Source of the DNA: Hyphomicrobiales bacterium
GTDB lineage: Bacteria; Pseudomonadota; Alphaproteobacteria; Rhizobiales; Rhizobiaceae
Assembly: GCA_900470195.1 (NCBI GenBank)
Contig: UEIJ01000027.1
Location: forward strand, 19,725-83,724
Length of the DNA: 64,000 nucleotides
Direction: 5' to 3'
Translations under genes and position numbers: made by a program
The notes under the pieces: model-generated
Told to the model about the DNA's origin: nothing
Seen by the model: only the letters and a program-made list of their open reading frames with translations
Databases searched by the model: none
Part shown: positions 42,955-51,972 of the stretch, one piece after another
Layout: the number at the start of each line of letters is the position of its first letter
Position numbering within the stretch: the first letter of the stretch is position 1

Positions 42955-45363
42955 TCAGGTCCTCCAGCCACAAAAAATCGGCAGCCAATCCTGAGGATCA
43001 TCGCCTAGGCGTTCCCGCAGGACAGCGCATTCCTCGACGGTCTCTTTTCTGCCGGAAAGCACCTTAACCAGGTCGGGCATCGCCGAAAGATCAAGACGGG
43101 CAATGACGGAATCATTCCCGTGCTTGATGAGGAACGTGCGTTTTTCGGGCGGGGTGTTCTTGATGAAATTGAATTCCTTGAAAGTCAGGCCGAAGCGCTT
43201 GATATAACTTTCCTCGTCGGCGCGGGGATTGGGAAAATGGATATTCGTCGACGACTGTTCGATCAGCGTGTGCGAGGCCTTAGCCTTGGCAATATCGGCT
43301 GCTGACTGCGTTCCAAAGCCGACAATGCCGTTGAGCTTGCGGATGGTTTTCATCTTGTCGACAATGAAATTGCTGAATGTATCATCCATCAGCAGTTGCC
43401 AGCCCTCATCCATGAAAAACATGACGGGATCGCCGTTCAAGAGTTCATCAAGCCGATGATAGAGATACATCAGTGCGGGCGTGCGGATATCCTCGTTGCC
43501 GAGGACATTTGTCATGTCAAAACCGAAAACGCTGCGGTCGGAGAATGACAGAACATCATTTTGGGCGTTGAACAGCCACGCCTTTTCACCGTCGATCCAT
43601 GGGCGCAGGCGCGAGGCCAGATCATTGGCATCCGCTCGCGAGCGGCCGAGTAGAAGGCCGGAAAGGTTCGGCAGATTGCGCTGTGCGGCCGGCTCCTCCA
43701 TGATGCGGGCAATTGCGCGCTCAAGCGTATCTGCATCTTCCTGGGAAAAGTCGCGGCGATCATTCGCTCGCAGTATCGATTTCAGAAGGCGCAGCAGAAA
43801 GTCGCGATTTGGTCCGGTATTTTCCAATTGAAGCGGGTTGAACCCTGTCGGTGTGCCAGGTGATAGAATTTCATAGGTTCCACCCATGGCCCGCACGAAA
43901 ATCTCCGCACCCCGATCCTTGTCGAAGAAAACGGCCTTCGGTGTGGGTTTGACGCGCATCGCCTGTGCCAGCATGAAAGTCAGAGCAACAGTCTTGCCCG
44001 AGCCGGTTGGACCGGTGACAAGAAAATGACCGATGTCGCGACGGTGAAAATTAAACCAGTATGGCGTTTGCGACGTGGTTTCGAGGATCGTGATCGGCAA
44101 TTTCCAATGCAGGTTATCGGATTGGCCCGTCGCGAAATTATGCATTGAGGAGAGGCCGGAAAAATTGGCCGAAGACAGCATGGCCTTGCGCGCGCGATAG
44201 CTATGATTGCCGGGAAGTTGCGCCCAGAAAGAAGCCTCGAGATTCATGTCCTCGCGCAGCCAGTTGACATTCATGTCCGTCAGGCAGCTTCCGAGTTCGG
44301 AAACGGTCTTGTTCAAGCCTTCGAGATCGCGGGAAAGGCACAGCAACGAGAAATGATGGACACCGAAGACAGCCTCCTGGTTCATGAGGCTATTCAGGGC
44401 GAAATCGATATCACTTTCTACGGAGCTTCCGGCTTCGTCCGATGCCGAAATTTGACGCTGGAGTCGCGTGATACGTTCCTGGGCTATCGGTTTGTCGGAA
44501 AGCGTGAAGCTTTGTGTCAGGATGAATTCGTGGCTCACCTGCAGAAGCCCGTCCAGCATTCCGGGGCCTGTATAAGGCGGATATTCCTTGATGGAGAGCA
44601 TCGCGCCGTAGCGACAATCTTCCTCGGTGGGCGCCTGCGTCTGCATTGCCCGCCTGCCAAAATGCAGGCGCGAAGTCCCGACATAATTGCGGATTCCCAT
44701 CCGTGGCAATCGCATCTTCCGAGGAATGCCGCAGGTCAAAATCGTGTTGATGAACTCGCAAGGCTCGGAATAAGGCTCTCCGTCGCGATAGGTGACGCTC
44801 AGCGTGCGCGCTCCGTATTTTTGCAGTTCGCGCGTCATGTTGGAAACGAGTTCTTCGAGTTCCGTCACCATCTCCCGCGTCTGCCGGTCTCGGGCTTCCG
44901 CCCCGCCCGATCTTGCGAAGGTGCGGCTGACAATATCGCTCAGGCCAAGCGCACCCCGCATATTGGTGCGAACAACCGAAAGATAAATTTCATTGGCGAA
45001 CATGCGTTTGCGGCGCAACTGATTCAGGTAGCGGGTATTGAGTTGGTCGCAGAACGGATCATCGAACGTGCCGGTGATTTCAGTATCCGCCTGTCGGCGA
45101 ACCACTGTCGACCATATGGAAAAACGGCTCGACCCCAGTGCTCGAATGATCGTATTCTGTACGTTCGCACGCATGTTGAGTTCGGCTTGGTCCTCGGTCT
45201 GAAAAAAGAGGCCGTCAAGCTTGATGGTCGACATAATCGCACCGTTTTCGAGGCCGATGACGGTATCGGAAATATGCCGCAGATAGGGGATATGGGCTGC
45301 CATCGGCCGCTCTTTGTGGGCGGCTTTGCCAAATCCGAGTTCTTCCCTGATGACTTTTAGCAT
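42955..45363 (-). CDS. virB4: Type IV secretion ATPase VirB4
   Basis: An 802-residue ATPase, the largest T4SS energiser, associated with the inner membrane. The N-terminal CagE/TrbE/VirB domain (about 1-420) precedes the AAA-like domain with Walker A GPTGSGKTVAL (about 450-460) and Walker B VMFFMDEGWQLL near 640. The length is typical. Its ATG lies 3 bases from the virB3 stop. It drives pilus assembly and substrate translocation with VirB11. Confidence 0.96.
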   Translation of the reverse strand: MLKVIREELGFGKAAHKERPMAAHIPYLRHISDTVIGLENGAIMSTIKLDGLFFQTEDQAELNMRANVQNTIIRALGSSRFSIWSTVVRRQADTEITGTFDDPFCDQLNTRYLNQLRRKRMFANEIYLSVVRTNMRGALGLSDIVSRTFARSGGAEARDRQTREMVTELEELVSNMTRELQKYGARTLSVTYRDGEPYSEPCEFINTILTCGIPRKMRLPRMGIRNYVGTSRLHFGRRAMQTQAPTEEDCRYGAMLSIKEYPPYTGPGMLDGLLQVSHEFILTQSFTLSDKPIAQERITRLQRQISASDEAGSSVESDIDFALNSLMNQEAVFGVHHFSLLCLSRDLEGLNKTVSELGSCLTDMNVNWLREDMNLEASFWAQLPGNHSYRARKAMLSSANFSGLSSMHNFATGQSDNLHWKLPITILETTSQTPYWFNFHRRDIGHFLVTGPTGSGKTVALTFMLAQAMRVKPTPKAVFFDKDRGAEIFVRAMGGTYEILSPGTPTGFNPLQLENTGPNRDFLLRLLKSILRANDRRDFSQEDADTLERAIARIMEEPAAQRNLPNLSGLLLGRSRADANDLASRLRPWIDGEKAWLFNAQNDVLSFSDRSVFGFDMTNVLGNEDIRTPALMYLYHRLDELLNGDPVMFFMDEGWQLLMDDTFSNFIVDKMKTIRKLNGIVGFGTQSAADIAKAKASHTLIEQSSTNIHFPNPRADEESYIKRFGLTFKEFNFIKNTPPEKRTFLIKHGNDSVIARLDLSAMPDLVKVLSGRKETVEECAVLRERLGDDPQDWLPIFCGWRT

Positions 45364-45366
45364 TTG

Positions 45367-45666
45367 CTACGGTCCATACGAGTTAGTTCCCCAAAAGGAC
45401 TTGTTGGGGGTTCTCGGCGTCTTGCGGGTGGTAACTTCCAGAATATCGAGAATCTTGTTGTCCCAAGCGCACAGCGAAAACAGAGTGACGTAACTGACTG
45501 GGGCAAAAAGCAATGTCCAAAAGGACTTGCTGGCCAGCCACCCGATGATGGTGACGCCGATCACTATAACTACCGCCATATAGGGAACCCCCCACATCGT
45601 CGGGGATCGTGTCAGTCCGATGACCAATGGGGTCAGTTGCGGCTTAACGTCCTCGTGTTCAGTCAT
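45367..45666 (-). CDS. virB3: Type IV secretion protein VirB3
   Basis: A 99-residue inner-membrane protein with a hydrophobic hairpin (about 25-68) and the family's N-terminal GLTRSPTMWGVPY. VirB3 works with VirB4 in pilus assembly. Its ATG overlaps the virB2 stop. Confidence 0.92.
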   Translation of the reverse strand: MTEHEDVKPQLTPLVIGLTRSPTMWGVPYMAVVIVIGVTIIGWLASKSFWTLLFAPVSYVTLFSLCAWDNKILDILEVTTRKTPRTPNKSFWGTNSYGP

Positions 45667-46013
45667 TTATGTCCAACTGTGCTGATCAACTGATCGACGA
45701 TCGACTGAGCGCCAAATACCAGACCTATACCGAGGATCACGCTACCGGCGAAGAACCAACTTAGGCGACCAGCGAAAGCCAGGAAGCCCAGTCCCGTGAC
45801 CGCAATGATAGCGAACAGCCGACCGAACGGGCCGTCGATGAATTCTATAATTGCCTGAAAAGCGTTCTGGATCGAATCGAAGCCACCGCCGAGACTGCCG
45901 TCCGCCGCCATTGCCATATCTGCTCCGGCAACTTGCATCGCAGCCAGCAGACTGAGGCAGACCGCCAGTTTTGCGGTTGTGACGCGCCAGTCCGTGTATA
46001 TGCCATTGTTCAT
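45663..46013 (-). CDS. virB2: Type IV secretion major pilin VirB2
   Basis: A 116-residue pilin precursor: long signal peptide (about 1-37, ending ADMAMAA), then two hydrophobic helices (about 55-100) linked by a short polar loop, as in VirB2/TrbC pilins. It forms the pilus fibre. It follows virB1 by 12 bp. Confidence 0.9.
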   Translation of the reverse strand: MNNGIYTDWRVTTAKLAVCLSLLAAMQVAGADMAMAADGSLGGGFDSIQNAFQAIIEFIDGPFGRLFAIIAVTGLGFLAFAGRLSWFFAGSVILGIGLVFGAQSIVDQLISTVGHK

Positions 46014-46025
46014 TCTTCTCTCCTT

Positions 46026-46931
46026 TTAAAAATGCATTACGCCGCCCACGAACGTGCCGTTCTTTTTTACGGCGATGACACCGGTTTCGGTTTGGCTGGC
46101 CATGTCGGGAGCCGGATTCATATTTTTGCCGGATACCCTGCTTTTCAGGGCTGGCATGGGAATGCCCATCTCGTAGTTGACGACCTTTGCCACGTAACCG
46201 ACCGTTTCCTTGAAAGGCGGGATGCCGCCATATTCGTAAACGCGGCTTTCACCTGCATTGTATGCAGCGGCTACCAGCAGCGGATTGCGGAACTCGTCCA
46301 GAAGCGCACGAAGATATTTCATCCCACCTTCGATGTTGGCTTCCGGATCGCAGACGTCCCGTACACCGAACCGGGCTGCCGTGTCCGGCATGAGCTGCAT
46401 CGGACCGCGCGCGCCCTTGTCTGAATTTCGGGATCGATCAAACTGGCTCTCGGCCCAGGTGATCGCATCCGCAAACAACTCATCCACCTGATGCCGTCGC
46501 GCAGCCTGTTCCACCAGTATCTTGATCTTTTCAGGGGGGAGCGGAGAGGGGCCGCATTCCGGTACCGGCGATGCTGCCGATCTGCTCGACGGTGCATTAT
46601 TGTTCGCCATACCGGTAAAATATTTAAGCGAACCGGTCGCAGCATACGCGACCGCCGTGCTGCCGCTATCGGTCGGATCCTCGCTGTTTTCTGCGGCTAT
46701 TGCAACGCCGTCAGCCCCGAGGATGAATTCCCTACTCTCTGACGGCTTGCGACGATCAGATACTGTTGGCACCGATGCTGATTTGCCGTTATTTCCTGCT
46801 GACACGCCCCCAGCGCTTCTCAACAGGGAGGGATTGCTTCTGTCGTTTTCAGCAGACCACGCGGATGTAATTCCAACCTGGATCGAGAGCACAGTGCTCG
46901 ACAGGAATATTTTTAGAATTCCGTCTCCCAT
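46026..46931 (-). CDS. virB1: Type IV secretion lytic transglycosylase VirB1
   Basis: A 301-residue exported murein lytic transglycosylase that opens peptidoglycan for T4SS assembly. There is a signal peptide (about 1-27), then about 100 Ser/Ala-rich residues, then the SLT domain with catalytic E161 (AESQFDRS) and GARGPMQLMP (173-182), followed by AYNAGE. The N-terminal spacer makes it longer than most VirB1 proteins (about 220-240). First gene of the operon. Confidence 0.93.
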   Translation of the reverse strand: MGDGILKIFLSSTVLSIQVGITSAWSAENDRSNPSLLRSAGGVSAGNNGKSASVPTVSDRRKPSESREFILGADGVAIAAENSEDPTDSGSTAVAYAATGSLKYFTGMANNNAPSSRSAASPVPECGPSPLPPEKIKILVEQAARRHQVDELFADAITWAESQFDRSRNSDKGARGPMQLMPDTAARFGVRDVCDPEANIEGGMKYLRALLDEFRNPLLVAAAYNAGESRVYEYGGIPPFKETVGYVAKVVNYEMGIPMPALKSRVSGKNMNPAPDMASQTETGVIAVKKNGTFVGGVMHF

Positions 46932-47242
46932 CCCTACCCCTAAATTTTTTAACCAATTCTTTGTTTGGTTGAGGTCGTTTTAAATTAAAGAACTAAACAA
47001 TATATACTCGTATGATCGTATCGTTAGCTAAGCATGGCTTAAAATTACTGGAAATTACAATAATTAGGGAATAATAATTATGGATTTGCTGTAAGGAATA
47101 AAAATAATTATCTCTACTTGGATGAGGGTGCTGTTATCTGGGGATTTAACTTTGCAGTGCTGAGAGAAATGCCCAAGTGGCGGCATGTACGCCCGTGACG
47201 CCTTGATGTTGGGAGCATATGGCGTGTGAAGGAGGATTATCA
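46932..47242. promoter_or_regulatory. AT-rich divergent promoter region, virB / nuclease genes
   Basis: About 310 bp, strongly AT-rich, between virB1 (leftward) and the nuclease-like genes (rightward). An inverted repeat ATAATTA (47060-47066) / TAATTAT (47075-47081) is the clearest structure. The virB promoter must lie here. Confidence 0.5.
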
Positions 47243-47764
47243 TTGGTATGCGGAACGACCTGGGAAAGGATAACGAAGCGGGCAATTTTTTGTTCAGCTG
47301 TGTGCTGGTTATTTCCCGATCCCGCGTCCTCCGGCCCCAACGGGTATTTTGATCTTCAGCCCACGGTAGCTCTGGAGGCTGGTGGTGGGTGGATCACCGA
47401 TGGAACCCGGTATCGCCTGTTTGGAGTCCAGTCATTCTCTACCGGCGCGACCTTTACAAATAAAGCGGGCGAAAAGAAGAACCGCGACGATGCTTCACGG
47501 GCAGTTTTGGCCGCATACATCAAGGATACCAGGCCAGTTTGCGCCCCCGTTATGAAGGTCGCCGATACCACCACTGTAACTTGCTACGCCGCGATAGGGG
47601 GAAATCGCCAAGACCTTGCAATGATATTGATTTCGAGCGGTTTTGCCTTTGCGGAGGTCCGTGAAGATGGTCGTCCTCTGTATGAACCCTATGCTGCGGC
47701 CGAGGCGCAGGCACGGGAGCGTCGCGCGGGTCTATGGCAGTTCATATCAAAGGCCGATCACTGA
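47243..47764 (+). CDS. Secreted thermonuclease (SNase)-family protein
   Basis: A 173-residue SNase-like protein. TTG at 47243 is chosen because GGAGG lies 7 bases upstream; the in-frame ATG at 47219 precedes that site. The N-terminal 30 residues look like a signal sequence. The SNase-like core has RYRLFGVQSFSTG, YAAIGGNRQDLA and the C-terminal YAAAEAQARERRAGLW typical of the family. Some catalytic arginine/glutamate positions are not obvious, so it may be degenerate. Divergent from virB1, next to a second SNase-like gene. Confidence 0.75.
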   Translation: MVCGTTWERITKRAIFCSAVCWLFPDPASSGPNGYFDLQPTVALEAGGGWITDGTRYRLFGVQSFSTGATFTNKAGEKKNRDDASRAVLAAYIKDTRPVCAPVMKVADTTTVTCYAAIGGNRQDLAMILISSGFAFAEVREDGRPLYEPYAAAEAQARERRAGLWQFISKADH

Positions 47765-47832
47765 AGCTCGTCCGCTTATAATAACTCCTCTCGACGATGG
47801 AAAAGTAGCAAGCAAAAGAAGAAAGCGAAGCA

Positions 47833-48528
47833 ATGAAATCCCTCATCGTCTTCATTTCGGCACCCCTTGTCCTTTCTCAGGCCTATGCAGCCGATAAGAT
47901 CAAGCCACTGGCCGCTGGAGTACTGCACGCCGCGCAGCCGGCTTTGGCCGCGCCTGTTGCAACCATTATTAAAGGGCGTGCAGTTGTTATGGACGGTCGA
48001 ACTCTTTGGTTCGCAACCTATGCTCAACGCGTACGCCTTGCTGACATAGATGCCTGTGAATTGCCCCAATGGACGTTCACTCCTCAGCAGAAAAAGGTGC
48101 AGGCAGTCAAAGTCCCGGCACCTGTCCCCTGCGGTCCTCTTGCAAAAGCGTGGCTCAAACGCACCGTAGGAGCGGATGTGGTGACATGCACTGTCGTTGG
48201 CTATGACGATGAGGCAGTTGCACGAGCCTATTGCACTGTCCGTAGCCGCGATCTTGGTCTTGAAATGCTCCGCGTGGGTTGGGCACGCGTCGATTCTCCC
48301 TTTCCCGCTTATCCGCAATATATGGGGTACCAACGTGCCGCAATGTCGGCTCGCTATGGCATGTGGGCGACCTATGTTCTTGATATGAATGAATGGCGCC
48401 GTAAAGCGGTCGATAAGACTCCGGAACGTCAGCCAGTCGCAGACTTCAATCTCTTAGTAGAACGCAAGAGCGAGATTTCACCACCCTTTGCGGATGCGCG
48501 CAATAGACCCAAAAGAACAGACAGATAG
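47833..48528 (+). CDS. Secreted thermonuclease (SNase)-family protein, second copy
   Basis: A 231-residue protein with a clean signal peptide (about 1-19, ending QAYAAD). The SNase-like domain (about 40-180) has RVRLADIDACELPQ, CTVVGYDDEAVARAYC and the closing MSARYGMW. A charged C-terminal tail of about 40 residues follows. It follows the first SNase-like gene by 68 bp, same strand. Such nuclease-like proteins occur next to P-type T4SS operons in Rhizobiales; a role in DNA processing or secretion is possible but unshown. Confidence 0.75.
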   Translation: MKSLIVFISAPLVLSQAYAADKIKPLAAGVLHAAQPALAAPVATIIKGRAVVMDGRTLWFATYAQRVRLADIDACELPQWTFTPQQKKVQAVKVPAPVPCGPLAKAWLKRTVGADVVTCTVVGYDDEAVARAYCTVRSRDLGLEMLRVGWARVDSPFPAYPQYMGYQRAAMSARYGMWATYVLDMNEWRRKAVDKTPERQPVADFNLLVERKSEISPPFADARNRPKRTDR

Positions 48529-49558
48529 GCTGAAGCTCGGTCGATCAGTAGGCATCCCAGTGGTTTTAAATTTTAGATCCTAGCCGCGCTTTGCTTGGTA
48601 CTTTATCCATGAAGTCCCCGCATTATCGTCCGAGACATTGCGGGTTGCATGAGACATCTTGTTAAAAAAAACTGGATGCTATAATGGGTCGGAGGTTGAT
48701 CCTCATAAATTGGATATCGTGATCCATCTGCAAGTGACGGCAGTTACTTGATAACACTGCCTTCTTTGAATACCGCAACGGGTCGATCCGCTATCCGTAG
48801 CACAACAGAATTTCGGAGCGTCTTGTCTTGCCTCGAACGGTCTGAAAGCTCGCGAACGATTGTCATCGGCGAACTGGCTCTTGGGAAACATGCGGGCCAC
48901 CTCAACGTTGGCGAGAGGGCGGACACCGAATGAAACGCTTTGAAAGCCCATCATTCCCTTGGTGATCCGCGTGACATTTCAGGGTCGTTGATAGCTCGCA
49001 ACCCAGCGAGATTGGCTCCCTTTCAGGAGTGCCATTGGACGTGATCGCTTTTTAAAAAAATGCGCTCTACAGGCAGGTTTCGGCGTTCAGATGACAAGAA
49101 ATCAATGGCTTTGCCATCGAGGACTACCACTCGATACAAGTAGATCTATTGGCTCCACCCTTGATATACAGGTTTCCTCAACAAGCCAGGAAGAGGCCGT
49201 GCGGCGTGTGCGCGGAAAAACGAAAAATTGCGACATTGCCTCATAACACACAACTCCACTGAAATCAGGTTGCGGCATAGAGTGCCGCTAATTCGCGTTC
49301 TCACCTCTGTTCTGAAGAAGGGGAGTTTAAGGTAAATATGGCAGTCACGACACTATTATTTAGCAAATTGTTGGACTGTTGACCCAATGTCAACCCTGAT
49401 AACTTGAGACGATTACCGATAAACAACAACTTCGAAAGAATAAATCATACTTATAATAATATATAATGTTAATATGCAAAATATACAAACTTAATTTCTA
49501 ATTACAGGTGATTTCGATTTCAAATTTACAAAATAAATGAAATTTTTATGGAAATATT
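48529..49558. other. 1-kb gene-free region between T4SS locus and lux-like cluster
   Basis: No gene I can support. Short frames at 48748-48933 (plus) and 48703-48954 (minus) have coding-like length but no family resemblance; they may be the remains of one small gene. An inverted repeat GTTGAC-N5-GTCAAC lies at 49378-49394. The last 150 bp are very AT-rich and probably hold the promoter of the downstream MFS gene. Confidence 0.4.
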
Positions 49559-50812
49559 ATGATTAAAGAATGCGTTACTGTGTCATCGAAGTCGAAAATC
49601 TTGTTTTTTTGCGTCTGTCTAGCTCTTTATGAATTAATTGTCTATGCTGCCAGTGACGTCATCATGCCTTCAATGTTGAGGATCGCTGACCAATTGGGCG
49701 GCTCTCCTCTCGATGTGCCGCTGTCGCTCAATCTTTATTTGCTCGGCGGAGTTGTGGTCCCACTCATTATAGGTTCGTTGTCAGACTATTACGGGCGCCG
49801 CAAACCAATGATTGCTGGCTGCTTGTTATCCGCATTTGCCTTTTTCGTCACGGCATTTATCGGTTCAATGACGATGTTCAAAATACTACGCTTTATTCAA
49901 GGCATGGGAATCGGATTTATCATTGCCATCGGCCTCCCAACCGTGCATGAGACTTTTGCGGAAAAAGATGCAGTGCGAGTGTTAGCGATCGTCTCCAATG
50001 TCGCAATCCTTTCGCCACTCGGCGGGCCTTTTGTTGGCAGCGTTCTCCTAAATTACATCGGTTGGCGGGAAATGTTTCTAGCCATGGCTGTCATTACCCT
50101 TCTTTTGAGTGCCGGGCTGTGGTTGAGCATGCCAGAGACGGTAGATATCGAACACCGGGGCGGACGTTATATACAGCGCACGCCGCTTGGCATTCGCGAA
50201 ATTGCCCGTGACTACAGGGCTTTGCTTGCTAATCGACACTTTCTGCTTGGAGGTGCAGCCCTCGGCTTCGTGGGCCTTCCTCTGATTTCTTGGATTGCCC
50301 TGTCGCCTCTACTTCTAATGCATAGCCTCGGGTATAGCGGCCTCGAATATTCACTCTGGCAAATACCGGTTTTCGGTGGTCTAATTGTTGGTAATTTCGC
50401 GCTCGGTATTCTATGCAAACGATTCAGCCTTACGACGGTATTGTGCGGCGGGATTATTGCGGTCGCAGGTGGAACAGCGGGGGCACTAACCGCAACATTA
50501 TATAACGACACTGCAATCGCACTTATTTCTGGATTCAGTATTTATGCTGCGGGCTTTGGTATTTGTAGCGCCATCATTTATCAGCAGATACTCGCGCTGA
50601 CCATAGGCGCAACTGGAAAAGCATCAGCCTTAGTCGGAGTACTCAACGTCACCATCTACGCGATCGGGGGAGTATTTCTGACAGTTATGGGCGCCGGAGA
50701 TAGCCTGAAACATTTCATCATCCTTGTTTCCATTCCTGCGGTGATCGCCGTCACGTTGCTGTTCTCCCTTTTGGTGACCTCCCGAGTCACCACCGCCGAA
50801 AGCGCAAGTTAA
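49559..50812 (+). CDS. MFS exporter, Bcr/CflA-like drug/metabolite transporter
   Basis: A 417-residue membrane protein with twelve hydrophobic segments. It has the MFS loop GSLSDYYGRRKPMI after helix 2 (about 75-88) and the motif-C-like region SNVAILSPLGGPFVGS in helix 5, the pattern of proton-driven Bcr/CflA exporters. ATG at 49559 has only a weak ribosome site. It is the first gene of the lower-GC rightward cluster; 37 bp separate it from the LuxE-like gene, so it is a good candidate to export the product of the cluster. Confidence 0.88.
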   Translation: MIKECVTVSSKSKILFFCVCLALYELIVYAASDVIMPSMLRIADQLGGSPLDVPLSLNLYLLGGVVVPLIIGSLSDYYGRRKPMIAGCLLSAFAFFVTAFIGSMTMFKILRFIQGMGIGFIIAIGLPTVHETFAEKDAVRVLAIVSNVAILSPLGGPFVGSVLLNYIGWREMFLAMAVITLLLSAGLWLSMPETVDIEHRGGRYIQRTPLGIREIARDYRALLANRHFLLGGAALGFVGLPLISWIALSPLLLMHSLGYSGLEYSLWQIPVFGGLIVGNFALGILCKRFSLTTVLCGGIIAVAGGTAGALTATLYNDTAIALISGFSIYAAGFGICSAIIYQQILALTIGATGKASALVGVLNVTIYAIGGVFLTVMGAGDSLKHFIILVSIPAVIAVTLLFSLLVTSRVTTAESAS

Positions 50813-50849
50813 AATCACCCGTTATTTCCATCATCAGGTCGATATTCAC

Positions 50850-51971
50850 ATGGATAATATTAAACGGCTTTGCTCCCTCAAACATCCCTATGAGCAGTCA
50901 ACAGAAGCGGAGCAGATTTTTTCGGATGCCATGCGCGAAGTTGTCATGCATCATCGCGCTTCAGCTGACGGTTATGCCACTTGGCTGGATAGTCAGGGCT
51001 TCAATGCCAGGACTATCGAAACGATGGAAGACTGGTCAAAACTTCCGCCGTTATTTGCAAACTACTTTAAGAAGAATCTTGTTATCAGTCAGAGCGGCGA
51101 GGGCGCACTTGAACTTACATCGTCCGGCACAAGCGGGCAGAAGAGCCGGATGCGTTTTGACGAACATAGTATTGGTTCGGCTCAATACATGGTCGCCAAA
51201 ATCTTTGACTATTATGGATGGAACACACCGGATCAGCCGTGCAACTACCTGCTGATGAATTATGAACCAGCGGGGAACGCCAAACTTGGCACTGCGTTCA
51301 CCAGCAATTTTCTAAGTTCCTTTGCCCCTGTTAACAGCGTTGCGTATGCGCTGCGCCATACGGGTACTGGATATGAATTCGACCCGTTTGGTGTCATGGA
51401 AGCCTTGAAGCGCTATGCTGCGGACGGGCTGCCAGTCAGAATTCTGGGTTTTCCATCTTTCATGTGGTTCGTGCTCGAGCGCATGAGCGCACTGTCGATC
51501 CCGCCCTTGCGCCTGCATGAGGATTCCCTCGCGTTTTTTGGTGGCGGTTGGAAAACCCATGCAGATCAAGAGATTCCGAAGCACCGACTCTACAAACGCA
51601 TGCAGGAACAATTAGGTCTCGCCGACGAAAGGTGTCGCGATTCCTATGGAGCGGTGGAACATCCCGTCCCTTACATCGAATGCAAAAACCATCACTTTCA
51701 TTTGCCCGCTTATTCCAGGGTCAGCATTCGCTGCACACGCAGCTTCGTTCAAAAGGGATATGGTGAGAGTGGATTCCTGCATTTCCTCTCACCTTACATC
51801 ACTTCAGCACCCGCCCACAGCATTGTAATGAGTGACCTTGCCACGCTGCACCCGGCGGAAAGCTGCGGATGCGGCCTCGAGACCGATTGGTTTCACCTGC
51901 TGGGCAGAGCCAGCAAGACGGCGGCCCGAAATTGTGCTCTTTCCGCCTCTGAATTGATCAAGGATATTTGA
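50850..51971 (+). CDS. LuxE-like acyl-protein synthetase
   Basis: A 373-residue LuxE-family adenylate-forming enzyme. The nucleotide-binding loop is SSGTSGQKSR (91-100), and the C-terminal region carries the cysteine-rich CGCGLE and FHLLGRASKT seen in LuxE-type synthetases. In luminous bacteria LuxE activates a fatty acid as acyl-AMP and passes it to the LuxC reductase. Here the LuxC-like gene overlaps directly downstream, but no luxA/luxB is present, so the aldehyde must serve another purpose. Confidence 0.85.
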   Translation: MDNIKRLCSLKHPYEQSTEAEQIFSDAMREVVMHHRASADGYATWLDSQGFNARTIETMEDWSKLPPLFANYFKKNLVISQSGEGALELTSSGTSGQKSRMRFDEHSIGSAQYMVAKIFDYYGWNTPDQPCNYLLMNYEPAGNAKLGTAFTSNFLSSFAPVNSVAYALRHTGTGYEFDPFGVMEALKRYAADGLPVRILGFPSFMWFVLERMSALSIPPLRLHEDSLAFFGGGWKTHADQEIPKHRLYKRMQEQLGLADERCRDSYGAVEHPVPYIECKNHHFHLPAYSRVSIRCTRSFVQKGYGESGFLHFLSPYITSAPAHSIVMSDLATLHPAESCGCGLETDWFHLLGRASKTAARNCALSASELIKDI

Positions 51972-51972
51972 T

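Noticed and set aside
44203..45360. 385-residue plus-strand open frame across virB4
   Set aside because: Antisense shadow of virB4; no conserved motif, and virB4 coding is unambiguous.
37260..46931. Identification as the classical Brucella virB1-12 locus
   Set aside because: virB12 is missing, the lipoprotein gene is at a different position and VirB11 looks more like conjugation-type proteins.
48703..48954. Possible small gene in the 1-kb gap before the MFS gene
   Set aside because: Frames on both strands are short and unlike any family I can name; it may be a decayed gene but cannot be supported.
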